A stretch of 64,000 bases of DNA from DATJLY01 sp963773665 (GTDB taxonomy: Bacteria > Pseudomonadota > Alphaproteobacteria > ATCC43930 > CGMCC-115725), in contig CAVZBZ010000003.1 of NCBI GenBank assembly GCA_963773665.1, positions 310,001-374,000 on the forward strand. The letters are read 5' to 3'. Of this stretch, positions 43,571 through 53,226 are shown one piece after another. Positions within the stretch are counted from its first letter, which is position 1. Each line of letters starts with the position of its first letter. The notes under the pieces were generated by a model. That model saw nothing but the letters and a program-made list of their open reading frames with translations. It searched no databases and was not told the origin of the DNA. Made by a program: the position numbers and the translations under genes.

Positions 43571-45154
43571 TCAGGCGCTCGCCCGGCCGGCGCAAATCGC
43601 GTCGGCAAGGCGAAGGCCGAGCGCGATCGCAGTGAACGTCGGATTCGCAAATCCCGTGGTCGGATAGACGGCGGCGCCGCTAACGTAGAGGTTGCGCGTC
43701 CCGAACAGCTTGAGATCGCGATCGACGACGCCGTCCGCCGGTGTCGCGGCCATGCGCGCCGTCCCCATGTGGTGATAGGCGTCGTCGAGTTTTTGCACGA
43801 ACGCCGGGTCGCGCGAGGCGAGCGCCGGATCGATCCGGACGCTGGCGAGGCCGTGCCGTTCGAGATATGCCGCGACGAGCTCGGCGAATGCGGCCATGGT
43901 CTCGATTTCGCGGCCGTCGATGCGCCAATCCAGCTCGACGATCGGCATGCCCAGCCGGTCGCGTCTCTCGCCGAGCCGAACCGCGCTTTCGCGCAGCGGA
44001 AACTGCTCGCAGGTCAGGCGAAGCCGAATGCCCTGGTCGGCGGGATTGTACATCCGGTGACTGCGCACATACCGGACCGCCATCGGCAGCGCGATGCGCA
44101 GCATGGACATGAAGGACTGCCGGTCTGGCACCAGCTGCCTCTGAAAGCGGCCGCGAAAGAGCGAGCGGAGCAACAGCTTCGCGTTGAAGAGATGCTCTTC
44201 GAGACTGGAGTTGAACAGAAAATGCGCCGCGATGCCGAGCAGCTTCCGGTCTTCCTGCGTGCGCGCGGAGGGCTTCAGCTTCGGCGCGTATTTGATGCCG
44301 TCGAGATAGGCATTGTCGAACAAATTGTGAAAGCGCCTCTTGTCGAGCGGCGTCACCTGTCCGGCAAAGCAATCGACGTGATCGGCGAAACCTTTGCCGA
44401 GCCATTCATTACGGGCCCATGGCGCCTCGCTGCCGTCGGCGAGCGGCAGCTTCAGGAGCCGCGCAATCTCAACGGTGCCGTTCGCGAGAATGACGCGCGC
44501 AGCGGCAAAGCGGCGCACGCCGCCGCCGGCACAGCGGACGTAAACGCCGGCAACGCGCTCGCGGGCCTCGTCGAGATCGAGCGCAACCGCCGGCGCGTTG
44601 AGATGGACGCGCAGGTTCGCGCTTGCGGCGATCTCGCTTTCGAACAGCGCCGCGAAGTTCGGCTCGGGCGCCCACGCGCTGAAAAAAGCCTCGAGTTCGC
44701 CGCAGGAATCCGGCGGCACGATGTCGAGCCGCTGCCACACCATCTCGTCCGCGAGATGCTGGCCCATCCCGAGCAGCGCGTAGCCGCGTTCGTAGTAGGG
44801 GTCGAGGTCGTGCCGCGCGATCGGCCACGCAACGTCCGCCACCCAAGGCCGGCGCTGCAATACGATCGGCTCGAACCGAAGGAGTTGGCCGCCCCAGAAA
44901 TTGGTCGTGCCGCCAAGCGCGCGGAAACGGCCGAGATGGAGGCCGGGAAGCTCGCGATCGCAGCATTGCGCGGTGCGAAAATATTCCTGTGATGCCGCCT
45001 CGACGCGCGGCCCGCCCGCCTCGATGAGGATGACCTGACGGCCCGCGCGCGCCAGCTCGACCGCCATCGCAAGGCCGACCGCGCCCGATCCCACGATGAG
45101 CGTCTCGGCGCGTTGCGGGGCTTCATCGGATAATTGGCGCAGATCGATCAGCAT
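43571..45154 (-). CDS. GMC-type FAD-dependent oxidoreductase (2)
   Basis: 527 residues. The FAD motif is LIVGSGAVGLAMAVELARAG (near 19). A central FRALGGTTNFWGGQLLRFEP corresponds to the GGxxNxWGG segment of the enzyme at 30706, and the C-terminus has YHHMGTARMAATPADGVVDR and AAVYPTTGFANPTFTAIALG, with the HH and N positions of the active site. It is homologous to, but clearly diverged from, the first GMC enzyme. Presence of two such enzymes in one exopolysaccharide locus suggests oxidation of sugar hydroxyls, or of another cell-surface component. Confidence 0.82.
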   Translation of the reverse strand: MLIDLRQLSDEAPQRAETLIVGSGAVGLAMAVELARAGRQVILIEAGGPRVEAASQEYFRTAQCCDRELPGLHLGRFRALGGTTNFWGGQLLRFEPIVLQRRPWVADVAWPIARHDLDPYYERGYALLGMGQHLADEMVWQRLDIVPPDSCGELEAFFSAWAPEPNFAALFESEIAASANLRVHLNAPAVALDLDEARERVAGVYVRCAGGGVRRFAAARVILANGTVEIARLLKLPLADGSEAPWARNEWLGKGFADHVDCFAGQVTPLDKRRFHNLFDNAYLDGIKYAPKLKPSARTQEDRKLLGIAAHFLFNSSLEEHLFNAKLLLRSLFRGRFQRQLVPDRQSFMSMLRIALPMAVRYVRSHRMYNPADQGIRLRLTCEQFPLRESAVRLGERRDRLGMPIVELDWRIDGREIETMAAFAELVAAYLERHGLASVRIDPALASRDPAFVQKLDDAYHHMGTARMAATPADGVVDRDLKLFGTRNLYVSGAAVYPTTGFANPTFTAIALGLRLADAICAGRASA

Positions 45155-45188
45155 CGAAATGTTCCCGGACCCTCGGCGACGATGCGGA

Positions 45189-46190
45189 TCACCCTCGCGC
45201 GGCGGCCGCGAGTTCCAACTGCGGATGCTTCGGCATCAGGCTCGCCGGTATGTCTCTTGCCACGACCCTTGCGAACGCGGCTCCTGCGCCGAGGCGCGAC
45301 CCGTCGAGCAGAAGCTGCGCATTGCGGCGGATGTGATCGGGGTTGCGCGACGAGAACAGCGTTATGCCCGCGTGATTGGCAGCTCGCGCCGCCGCCAGCA
45401 TCAGATCGGCAAGCACCGATGCGTTGGCGATATCGGCGCCCAGTTCGCCCGACCAGCTCCGCGCGATCTCGGGATTGCTGCCTAGCCACTCGCGCAGGCG
45501 AGCAAAATTTTGCGACAGGCCGCGATGCGTGATGACGAAGCTTCCGGGAAAGGCCGGCTTGGCGCCGCTCAACACCGACCACTCGCACTGGATGACCGGG
45601 CAGAATCGGCGATCGGCGCGGTGGATCTCGGCCGCGGCGGCGGCTTCGCTTCCGACACCGAATGTGCGGATCTTGCCGTGCGTCACGCTGCGCTCGAGCT
45701 CGGCGAGGAGCTCGTCGCTCAGGTCGGACGCGACCGCCTCGTGCAAGAGAAGGATGTCGATATGGTCCGAGCGCAAGGCCGCGAGGCTTGCGTCGATCGA
45801 CGCCCGCAACTCGTCGCGCGAGAAGCGGGCGCGGCTCACCAGGCCTCCCGCGACGCGGACCAATCGGCGCTTGACGCTCGGCACGAGGGCGACGATCGGG
45901 ACGGCGATGCGGCGCGCCGCCGCCATGAGTGTCTCATTCTGCGGCGGCCGAAGGCCGAACTTGGTCGCGATCGTGACCCGGTCTCGCTTGGCGCGCAGCG
46001 CCTCTCCCAGGACGCGTTCCGCCTGGCCCAATCCATAGGACGGCGCGGTATCGAAATGCCGGATTCCGCTCTCGAAAGCCGTCTCCACAAGGGCTACGGA
46101 GTCCCTGAAACCGAGCCGCCCCATAAGTTGCGAGCAGCCATATCCCAAATGCGTGGAGGAAGTGCCGAGGCCGGGGACAGGAAGCTGCAT
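45189..46190 (-). CDS. Aldo/keto reductase (exopolysaccharide locus)
   Basis: 333 residues. The catalytic Asp and Tyr lie in RHFDTAPSYGLGQAERVLGE, the Lys in TIATKFGL and the His in ILLLHEAVASD. The first part (THLGYGCSQLMG) and the truncated cofactor-binding end (TLFSSRNPDHIRRNAQLLLD) suggest a specialised member. In polysaccharide loci such enzymes may make deoxy- or methyl-branched sugar precursors. The ATG at 46190 gives the usual N-terminus; an in-frame start 36 bases upstream (46226) is possible. It lies 34 bases from the GMC gene, and 58 bases from the polymerase gene, all on the minus strand. Confidence 0.8.
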   Translation of the reverse strand: MQLPVPGLGTSSTHLGYGCSQLMGRLGFRDSVALVETAFESGIRHFDTAPSYGLGQAERVLGEALRAKRDRVTIATKFGLRPPQNETLMAAARRIAVPIVALVPSVKRRLVRVAGGLVSRARFSRDELRASIDASLAALRSDHIDILLLHEAVASDLSDELLAELERSVTHGKIRTFGVGSEAAAAAEIHRADRRFCPVIQCEWSVLSGAKPAFPGSFVITHRGLSQNFARLREWLGSNPEIARSWSGELGADIANASVLADLMLAAARAANHAGITLFSSRNPDHIRRNAQLLLDGSRLGAGAAFARVVARDIPASLMPKHPQLELAAAARG

Positions 46191-46248
46191 TGCGACCGCG
46201 CTGTTCGGACCGTCCAGAACGCGCATCCGGCACGGTTCGTTCCAGAGC

Positions 46249-47520
46249 CTAAGTGACCGCGTCCGGTGACCCGATTGCCGGTCCGGCAGCGTCGTCCCAT
46301 GCGACGGGCTTGACGGCGAGCTTGGCCGCCTTGCGCAGCGACTGATCGGCGAGCGCGACCGAGCAGCACATCAGGAAGAACAGGCTGTAGGGATTGCCGC
46401 CATTGATCGCCCGCCGGTCGAAGAAGCCGATGACGATATAGGTCACGAGCACGAGGATGACGAAGCGGCGGGTTCTCGTATCCTCGATGCCCCACGACGC
46501 AACGAGCGACCGGAGGAGCAGCACGAGATAGACGACGAGGCCGAACAAACCCGTATCCGCCAGCATCGCCAGATAGGCGTTGTGAGCCGGCATCCCGCCC
46601 TCGAGAAACAGTTCGTGCTGCCGGAAGCCCACGCCGAAGAACGGATGCCTCATCCAAAGCTCGACCGTCGCCGCCCAGATGTCCGCCCGGCCCGTGAAGC
46701 CCGAGTTGATGCCCCGGCTGGCGCTGTTGAGCAGGAGCACGTCGGCCCCGATATAGTGAATCGCGTCGAGGATGTAGGGGTCGAGGACGAGCGCGGCCGT
46801 GACCGGAACGACGCACGATCCCGCGAGGATCATGACGAGCCGCGGCGTATTGATCTCACGCAGGTAAAGCACGGAAGCGACAAGGAGCGCGATCGCAAGG
46901 GCGAGCATGTGCTCGCGCGAGGAGGCCTGAAGCATCGTCACCACGCCCGCCATGAAGGTGGCGACGGCAATCGGGCCCGGCTTTCTCGCAAACGCCGCGA
47001 TGCAGACATTGAGGCTCACCAGGCCCCAGACATTGGGCTGAAGATCGTTCGCCACGAGCCGGCCCCACAGCATCGTGCCGGTCAGATCGACATAGACGAG
47101 AAAGGCCGCGGCCGGGACGCAGAACATGCCGGCGATCGACCGCAGCAGCCTGCGCTCGGGGCAGCTCGCGACGAGCGTCGCGATCGCCACGATAAAGACC
47201 ACGTTGAGCGTGTAGACGATCGGGACCCACGCAGCCGGGATCGCGAGATTGTCGTCGGGCCGCGGCGCCATTTGCGGATCCATCGCGTTTACGACATAGC
47301 TGACGACGATCACCAGGATCAGGGCGAGCCATATCCGCGCCGGCGCGACGAGGCCGCGCCAGTCGATCCCGAGCAGGAGAATTTGGCAGAGAACGGGTAT
47401 GACGGCGCCCAGCAGGGTGAGCTGCAGGGCGGTATCGCTTTGCCCGTGGGTGAGATAGTAGACGCCCAACATGGCCATGAGCCACAGGACATAGGCGACA
47501 ACGACCGTTTGGAAGCGCAT
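46249..47520 (-). CDS. O-antigen ligase/polymerase-like membrane protein (Wzy/WaaL family)
   Basis: 423 residues with 10-12 membrane helices. The family signature is near residue 310: FGVGFRQHELF, then MPAHNAYLAMLADTGLFGLV, the HN and GLF residues being characteristic of the large periplasmic loop and the following helix. It joins lipid-linked repeat units in the periplasm, or ligates polymer to an acceptor. In this locus it most likely acts as the Wzy polymerase with the Wzx-like flippase and the Wzc-like kinase. The start at 47520 is followed upstream by a leader with strong hairpins. It is the first gene of a minus-strand group of four. Confidence 0.85.
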   Translation of the reverse strand: MRFQTVVVAYVLWLMAMLGVYYLTHGQSDTALQLTLLGAVIPVLCQILLLGIDWRGLVAPARIWLALILVIVVSYVVNAMDPQMAPRPDDNLAIPAAWVPIVYTLNVVFIVAIATLVASCPERRLLRSIAGMFCVPAAAFLVYVDLTGTMLWGRLVANDLQPNVWGLVSLNVCIAAFARKPGPIAVATFMAGVVTMLQASSREHMLALAIALLVASVLYLREINTPRLVMILAGSCVVPVTAALVLDPYILDAIHYIGADVLLLNSASRGINSGFTGRADIWAATVELWMRHPFFGVGFRQHELFLEGGMPAHNAYLAMLADTGLFGLVVYLVLLLRSLVASWGIEDTRTRRFVILVLVTYIVIGFFDRRAINGGNPYSLFFLMCCSVALADQSLRKAAKLAVKPVAWDDAAGPAIGSPDAVT

Positions 47521-47549
47521 TGCCAGGGTCGCCTTCGTTATTGGCTCGA

Positions 47550-47583
47550 GCCGGGCGCCTGCCGCTTGCGGCACCGGCCCGGC
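47550..47583 (-). other. Strong hairpins in the leader of the polymerase gene
   Basis: GCCGGGC (47550-47556) pairs with GCCCGGC (47577-47583); inside, TGCCGC-TT-GCGGCA forms a second 6-bp stem with a 3x3 internal loop between. A further perfect 7-bp stem, GGCAGGA/TCCTGCC, is at 47601-47625. They lie 30 bases upstream of the minus-strand ATG, inside the region between divergent genes, and could act on translation or mRNA stability, or end transcripts read from the right. Confidence 0.45.
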
Positions 47584-47719
47584 CTCTAACTCCTGGTCCG
47601 GGCAGGAAGTTCCCGCGCTCCTGCCGGCCCGCGTGACCCGGCCGCACCGGCCGCCTCGGGGCACAGGATGGAACGAAGCCCCGCCCCCCGCGTTTTGCCG
47701 TCGCGGAGGCCCCGTCAAC

Positions 47720-48871
47720 GTGAGCAAGCAGGCGAACCTGGCTGTTGGGACGCATAGCGCTAGCCTGCCTCGGACCGCCGCCGCGGAAGCGGCCGGCGTG
47801 CCTGCGCATCGCAAGGTGCTCGTGCTCGGGCTCTTCCCGCCGCCGATCGACGGCCAGCGCATCGTCACCCAGCGCATGTTTCAGGAGATCGCGCAGACGA
47901 CCACCGCGCTTCGGCGCGAGCTCGACCGGTTTCCGCGCCTGGGCGTCCTTTCGAAACCGATCTCGGCGGTGGCCGCGGCGTTTCTGATGGCCCCGGCCCG
48001 GCTTGCCGGCTTCTCGGCGATCTATCTCGCCCCGCACAGCGGCATCGGCCTTTTGTATTCATCCTTCCTGGCCGCCTCGAGCCGGCTCTTCGGCTACATG
48101 CTGTATGTGCATTACCATTCGTACCGCAACATGCGGAAGCGATCGGTGCTCATGGCGTTGTTCCTCATGCTGTGCGGGCCGCGCGCGGTGCACATCGTGC
48201 TGGCGCCGCCGATGAAATGGGGACTGCGCCGCTTCTACAAGGGCGTGAAGCGGATCGAGGTGCTGTCCAATTCCGTCTTCATCCCGCCGGTCGAGCGCGC
48301 CCGCACGTTCGAGGGGCGCCGCATCCGCATCGGCCATCTCAGCAACCTGTCGCGCGAGAAGGGCATCGAGCACGTGCTCGAGTGTCTGCGCCGGCTCCGC
48401 GCACAGTCGGTCGAGGTCGAGTTCGTCATCGCGGGGCCGGCGACGGACGACGAGACCGAGCGCCTCATCGCGCGCGCAGCATCCGAATTCGGCGACTATC
48501 TGCGCTATCTCGGGCCGTTGCGGCAAACGGAGGTGCAGCGGTTCTACGATTCGATCGATGTCTTCCTGTTTCCGACGATGTACGAGCACGAGGCCGAGCC
48601 GCTCGTCGTCATCGATGCCGTGTCGGTCGGCGTCCCCGTGGTGGCGACCGACCTCGGCTGCATCGGCTACCTGCTGCAATCGACCGGCGGCCGCGTGTTC
48701 GCGTCCGAGCAGTTCGTCGATCGCGCGGTCGAGCAGATCGCAGCCTGGGCGGCCGACCGCGATGCCCTTGCGCGAACGTCCGAGCGCGCGCAGCGCCGGT
48801 TCCGGGAGCTGCACCGGGCGGCGCAGGAGAATCTCAGCGGGATCCTCGGACGCATCCTTCAGACCGAGTAG
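47720..48871 (+). CDS. Glycosyltransferase family 4
   Basis: 383 residues, GT-B fold. The N-terminal VLVLGLFPPPIDGQRIVTQR is the acceptor-side glycine-rich element; the donor-binding half contains IRIGHLSNLSREKGIEHVLE, VIAGPATDDETERLI, LRYLGPLRQTEVQRFYDSID and the E(x)7E element near EHEAEPLVVIDA. It is a cytoplasmic or peripheral membrane enzyme of exopolysaccharide assembly. A GTG at 47720 with GGAGG 11 bases upstream is the likely start; no ATG suits. It is the last gene of the exopolysaccharide locus and faces away from the polymerase gene. Confidence 0.85.
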   Translation: MSKQANLAVGTHSASLPRTAAAEAAGVPAHRKVLVLGLFPPPIDGQRIVTQRMFQEIAQTTTALRRELDRFPRLGVLSKPISAVAAAFLMAPARLAGFSAIYLAPHSGIGLLYSSFLAASSRLFGYMLYVHYHSYRNMRKRSVLMALFLMLCGPRAVHIVLAPPMKWGLRRFYKGVKRIEVLSNSVFIPPVERARTFEGRRIRIGHLSNLSREKGIEHVLECLRRLRAQSVEVEFVIAGPATDDETERLIARAASEFGDYLRYLGPLRQTEVQRFYDSIDVFLFPTMYEHEAEPLVVIDAVSVGVPVVATDLGCIGYLLQSTGGRVFASEQFVDRAVEQIAAWAADRDALARTSERAQRRFRELHRAAQENLSGILGRILQTE

Positions 48872-48970
48872 CGGCGCGGCAGTCCGAAAAGCGTCATGCG
48901 CGCGCGGACGCACTGCGGCTGAATCGCCGCCTCCTTGGCGGGTCCGTCGTTTCGCGATAGGTTCCGCGCC

Positions 48971-50169
48971 ATGAACCCGCCCCGCGAAAGCCCCCGAGAC
49001 GCGCCGCCCGTCGATTTCCTGGCGCGCGCGCGGAATTTGCGCCCGCTCGTCGAAGGCGCGGCCGGCGAGATCGAGCGGACGCGCCGGCTGCCGCCGAACC
49101 TCGTCGCGGCGATGAAGGAGGCCGATTTCTTCCGCATGCTGCTGCCGCGCGAGTTGGGCGGCGCGCGAGCTCGATCCCCCGACCTTCGTTCGGGTCATCG
49201 AGACCATCGCCGGAATGGACGCGAGCACGGCCTGGATCCTCGGCCAGACCTCGGTCACAGCCATGATCGCTGCGCGCCTGCCGCTCGATGCCGCGCGCGA
49301 GATGTGGCGCGATCCGCATACGATCCTCGCCTGGGGGCCAAGCAACGACTCCCGCGCCGTCGCGTGCGAGGGCGGCTACCGCATCACCGGCAGCTTCGCC
49401 TTTGCCAGCGGCTGCTGGTACGCGACGTGGCTCGGCGGCGATTGCGCCGTCGTGGAGCCTGACGGCACGCCGCGCCGCGGCGCCGACGGCAGGCCGGCGA
49501 CGCGCCGCGTGCTGTTCCCGGCGGCGCAGGCAAAGATGCTGGATATCTGGCAGGTCGTGGGTCTCAAGGGCACCGGAAGCGACGGCTACACGGTCACCGA
49601 CCTGTTCGTGCCGCAGGATTTCACCGTGACGCGCATCGACGATCCCACCGATCGGCGCCTGATGACGCCGCTTTACGCGCTGTCGGCCTACAACATGTTC
49701 GCCTCCGGCTTCGCCGCCCTCGCCCTCGGCGTCGCGCGCAGCCTGCTCGATTCGTTCATTGCGCTCGCCAAGGAGAAGACGCCGCGCGGATTTCGCACTT
49801 CGCTGCGCGACGACGGCCCGACCCAGCTCGAGCTGGGTCATGCCGAGGCGCGGCTCCGCGCCGCGCGCGCCTTATCTCTTGGGCGCGGTCGCCGATGCCT
49901 GGCACGAGGCGCTCCGCGACAACGGCCTCTCGCTCGACACCCGGATGTCGATCCGGCTTGCCTCGACCTACGCCATCCGCGAGGCGAAGGACGTGGCCGA
50001 CACCGCTTACGACGCGGCGGGCACGACCGCGATCTTCACGTCGGGTCCGTTCGAGCGGCGCTTTCGCGACATCCACACCGTGGCGCAGCAGCTTCAGGGG
50101 CGGAAATCGCATTTCCGCACGGTCGGGCAATATCTCCTTGGCCTCGACACGGATCTGGGCTGGATCTGA
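48971..50169 (+). CDS. Acyl-CoA dehydrogenase-like flavin-dependent oxygenase (HsaA/DszC type), two frameshifts
   Basis: About 398 residues after repair. The N-terminal helical domain (NLRPLVEGAAGEIERTRRLP, FFRMLLPRELGG) and the barrel (ITGSFAFASGCWYATWLGGD, VGLKGTGSDGYTVTDLFVPQ) are of the acyl-CoA dehydrogenase fold. The end, FERRFRDIHTVAQQLQGRKS, is that of group D flavin oxygenases (HsaA, DszC, HpaB-like), which hydroxylate aromatics using reduced flavin from a separate reductase. Frame breaks: an extra base in the GC run at 49159-49167 (restores GGAELDPPTF) and an extra T at 49872-49873 (restores RAYLLGAVADAWHEAL). No reductase gene is adjacent. Confidence 0.78.
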
Positions 50170-50266
50170 CGCAACGTCCGGGTTCGCGATGCGGTTGACA
50201 ATTTGCGCGTGCGCCGCAAATCTGCGTGCTCGCCCCAACGCACAAGAAGATCAGGGCTGAGGAGGA

Positions 50267-51055
50267 ATGACGGATCGTATTGTCTTTCGCGACGTGCGGC
50301 ACATTTACCGGCCGCCGCGACGTCGTCCGGTGCTGGCGCTCGACAACGTGACCCTTTCGGTCAAGGACCGCGAGTTCATGGCGCTTCTCGGTCCCTCGGG
50401 CTGCGGCAAGAGCACGCTGCTCTATCTGCTCGGCGGCTTCCTGCCGGTCGAGGCGGGCGCGATCCTGGTCGACGGCAAGCCGATCGGCGGGCCGGGTCCC
50501 GATCGCGGCGTCGTGTTCCAGAACTTCGCCCTCTTTCCGTGGAAGACGGTGCGGCAGAACATCCTCTACGGGCTCGAAAAGCTCGGCATCGCCAAGGCCG
50601 AGCGCGAGCGGCGCGCCAAGGATCTCGTCGAGCTCGTGCATCTCACCGGGTTCGAGGACAGCTTTCCCTCGCAGCTCTCGGGCGGCATGAAGCAGCGCGT
50701 CGCGATCGCCCGCACGCTCGCGGTCGATCCCGAGATCCTGCTGATGGACGAGCCGTTCGGCGCGCTCGACGCGCAGACCCGCGGCCTCATGCACGAAGAA
50801 CTGCTCGCCATCATGCGGCGCGCGCCCAAGACCGTGGTGTTCGTGACGCACGACGTGCGCGAGGCGGTCTATCTCGCCGACCGCGTCGCGGTGATGACGG
50901 CGCGGCCCGGCCGCATCAAGGAGATCGTCGAGATCGAGCGCCCCGAAGGGGCCGGCCCCGACATCGTCAACACGCCCGCCTTCGCCGAGAAGGTCGACCA
51001 TTTGTGGAAAGTGGTGCGCGACGAGGCGATCCTGGCGCAATCGATTCGCGAATAG
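50267..51055 (+). CDS. ABC transporter ATP-binding protein (SsuB/TauB/NrtD type), orphan
   Basis: 262 residues. Walker A is GPSGCGKST (near 44), the Q-loop VVFQNFALFPWKTV, the signature LSGGMKQRVAIARTLAV, Walker B ILLMDEPFGALD and the switch His VTHDVREAV. These are characteristic of the nitrate/sulfonate/taurine group. A strong ribosome site (GAGGAGGA) precedes the ATG at 50267. No permease or binding protein is adjacent; the neighbours are a flavin oxygenase and a propeller protein. It could energise the permease at 4184, whose binding protein is of the matching SsuA/NMT1 type, or transport genes elsewhere. Confidence 0.92.
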   Translation: MTDRIVFRDVRHIYRPPRRRPVLALDNVTLSVKDREFMALLGPSGCGKSTLLYLLGGFLPVEAGAILVDGKPIGGPGPDRGVVFQNFALFPWKTVRQNILYGLEKLGIAKAERERRAKDLVELVHLTGFEDSFPSQLSGGMKQRVAIARTLAVDPEILLMDEPFGALDAQTRGLMHEELLAIMRRAPKTVVFVTHDVREAVYLADRVAVMTARPGRIKEIVEIERPEGAGPDIVNTPAFAEKVDHLWKVVRDEAILAQSIRE

Positions 51056-51068
51056 AGAGGAGAAGCGC

Positions 51069-52198
51069 ATGGCAGAGGCTTCCGGCGTGAGGGAAGTCGC
51101 GTGGCTCGACTGTGCCGGCGGCGGCCAGATCGTGGTCGACGGCAGCTTTGCCTATATCGGCCACATCGACGCGCCCAACGGCACGACGATCGTCGATGTC
51201 GAAGACCCGAAACATCCCAAGATCGTCGCCGAGATCGCGATCCCGCACGGCCTCCATTCGCACAAGGTGAGGGCATCGAACGGCGTGATGGTGGTCAACC
51301 GCGAGCATCACGGCCGCCCGCCCGAAGGCGAGAAGCCGGGCCGCGGCGGGCTCATCATCTACGATATCTCGAACCCGCGCGAAGCCGCGCCAGATCCGGC
51401 ATTGGGAATGCGACGGCAACGGCGTGCACCGCTTCACCTTCGACGGACGCTATGCCTACATCTCGCCGCAGATCGAGGGCTATGTCGGCAACATCGTCAT
51501 GATCCTCGACCTGAAGGACCCGGCGAAGCCCGAGGAGGTCGGGCGCTGGTGGATGCCGGGCCAGTGGAAGGCCGGCGGCGAGGTGCCGAGCTGGAAGGGC
51601 GGCGGCGCATCGCTGCCATCATCCGATCCGCCGCGGCGACCGGCTCTACACGAGCTACTGGCATGGCGGCATCGTCATTCTCGACATCGCCGACATGGCG
51701 CGCCCGAAGATGGTCTCCTCGATCGACTGGAGCCCGCCTTTCCCGTGGCCCACTCATTCCGCCGTGCCGGTCGAGCCGACCTTGCACGGCCGGCGCTACA
51801 TGCTCGTCGCCGACGAGGATGTGCTGCCGATGGACGAGGAGATGGCGCCGGAAATGTCGGCCTTCATCTGGATGGTGGACATCACCGACGAGACCCGCCC
51901 CGTGCCGGTGGGCTCGTTCCAGGTGGCGGGCATCGAGGGCAAGCGCAATCCGCAAATGACCGGCTGCCATCAGCCGGTCGAGACGATCGCGGGAACCGAA
52001 GTGCCGTGCGCCTGGTTCGCGCAGGGGTTGCGCGTCCTCGACATCGCCAATCCGCATTCGATCCGCGAGGTCGCGCATTACGTGCCGGACACGCAGAGCG
52101 GCAAGCGCGTGTGCAGCAACGACGTCTATGTCGACAAGCGCGGCCTCATCTATCTCGTCGACCGCTGGCGCGGCCTGTCGATCCTCGAGCGCGGGTAA
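51069..52198 (+). CDS. LVIVD-repeat beta-propeller protein, two frameshifts
   Basis: About 375 residues after repair. Repeated blades of the LVIVD type are visible: GGGQIVVDGSFAYIGHIDAP, GTTIVDVEDPKHPKIVAEI, IIYDISNPREA, IVMILDLKDPAKPEEVGRWW, GIVILDIADMARPKMVSSI, LRVLDIANPHSIREVAHY. No signal peptide is present. Such proteins are of unknown biochemical function, and often occur beside catabolic genes. Frame breaks: an extra C at 51385-51386 (restores NPREARQIRHWECDGNG) and an extra base in the GGC run at 51597-51608 (restores HRCHHPIRRGDRLYTSYWHGG). It starts 13 bases after the ATPase gene and shares its operon. Confidence 0.75.
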
Positions 52199-52200
52199 GC

Positions 52201-53214
52201 CTACCTGTCGCGCTTCGCGGCGTCCGAGACGAGCTCATAGGCGGCGGCGAGGTCGGCGCTTTGCTTCGAGACGTCTGTCGCCACGCTGCCGACGGTCTGC
52301 ATCATGCTCGCCTCTTCGTCCTTCGGCAGGTCGATCAGTTCGCCGCCCTTCGCGACCCACTGCTTGCGCGCGTTCGTGAGGTCCCCGACGGCGTAGTCGT
52401 AGATCCCCTTCGCCTCTTCGTCCGCGGCCCGGTCGATGACCTGCTGCAGGTCCGGCGGAAGCGATGCGCGCCACTTCGCGCTGTACTCGGCGATAATGAA
52501 GATATAGGGCTGGCCGGTCGTCGTGATGTACTTCGCCGCGTCCTGGTACGACATGCTGGTGAACACCACCATGCCGGAGATCGCGCCATCGATCGTGCCC
52601 TGCTGGATCGCCGGCAGCACGTCGCCGAGGCTCATCGCGACCGGCGTCGCGCCGAGCCGCTCGAATGCCTTGATCTGAAATTCGGAGGCGAGGACGCGGA
52701 TCTTCTTGCCCTTGAGGTCGTCGAGGTGGCGGACGGGCGTGCGCGAGATGAGATACGAGGGCAGCGCGACGAACAGTCCGGCGCCGTGCAGGCCCTTGTT
52801 GGCGCCGAGCCCGAGCATGAGCTTCAGAACCTCGGGGTCCTCGGTGAGCTTGCGCCCGTTCGGCATCGATTCGACGAGACCCGGCGCCGCCAGCAGCTGG
52901 AACCGGTCGTCGATGCCGGCCATGAATTCGGGCGGAACGATCTCGCACTGGATCGAGCCGAACTGGGTCCCCTCGATCTGGCGCGGAATCGAGCCGAGCT
53001 GGCTTGCGGGATAGACCTCGGTCTTGATGCGGCCGCCGGAATCCTTCTCGACCCGCGCCGCGAGCCGGTTGGCGAATTCATGCACCGTCTCGTGAATGGT
53101 CGGGAGAGAAATCTTCATCACGTATTGCTCTTCGGCCTTGGCCTGTCCCGCGGCCGCGACGGCCGCCAGCGCCAACCCGGAAACGACGACTGCCTTGAAC
53201 GGGCGGTATGTCAT
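52201..53214 (-). CDS. TRAP transporter periplasmic binding protein (DctP-like), copy 1
   Basis: 337 residues with a Sec signal peptide (MTYRPFKAVVVSGLALAAVA, cleavage after AKA). The DctP fold is shown by HEFANRLAARVEKDSGGRIK, VYPASQLGSIPRQIEGTQFG and the ligand-binding LKGKKIRVLASEFQIKAFE with its conserved Arg. It should bind a carboxylate ligand. It is ~70% similar to the next gene upstream, from which it is separated by 12 bases; both probably arose by tandem duplication. The DctQ and DctM membrane subunits that make a working TRAP transporter are not in the window. Confidence 0.9.
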   Translation of the reverse strand: MTYRPFKAVVVSGLALAAVAAAGQAKAEEQYVMKISLPTIHETVHEFANRLAARVEKDSGGRIKTEVYPASQLGSIPRQIEGTQFGSIQCEIVPPEFMAGIDDRFQLLAAPGLVESMPNGRKLTEDPEVLKLMLGLGANKGLHGAGLFVALPSYLISRTPVRHLDDLKGKKIRVLASEFQIKAFERLGATPVAMSLGDVLPAIQQGTIDGAISGMVVFTSMSYQDAAKYITTTGQPYIFIIAEYSAKWRASLPPDLQQVIDRAADEEAKGIYDYAVGDLTNARKQWVAKGGELIDLPKDEEASMMQTVGSVATDVSKQSADLAAAYELVSDAAKRDR

Positions 53215-53226
53215 GTCGGTCCCCCT

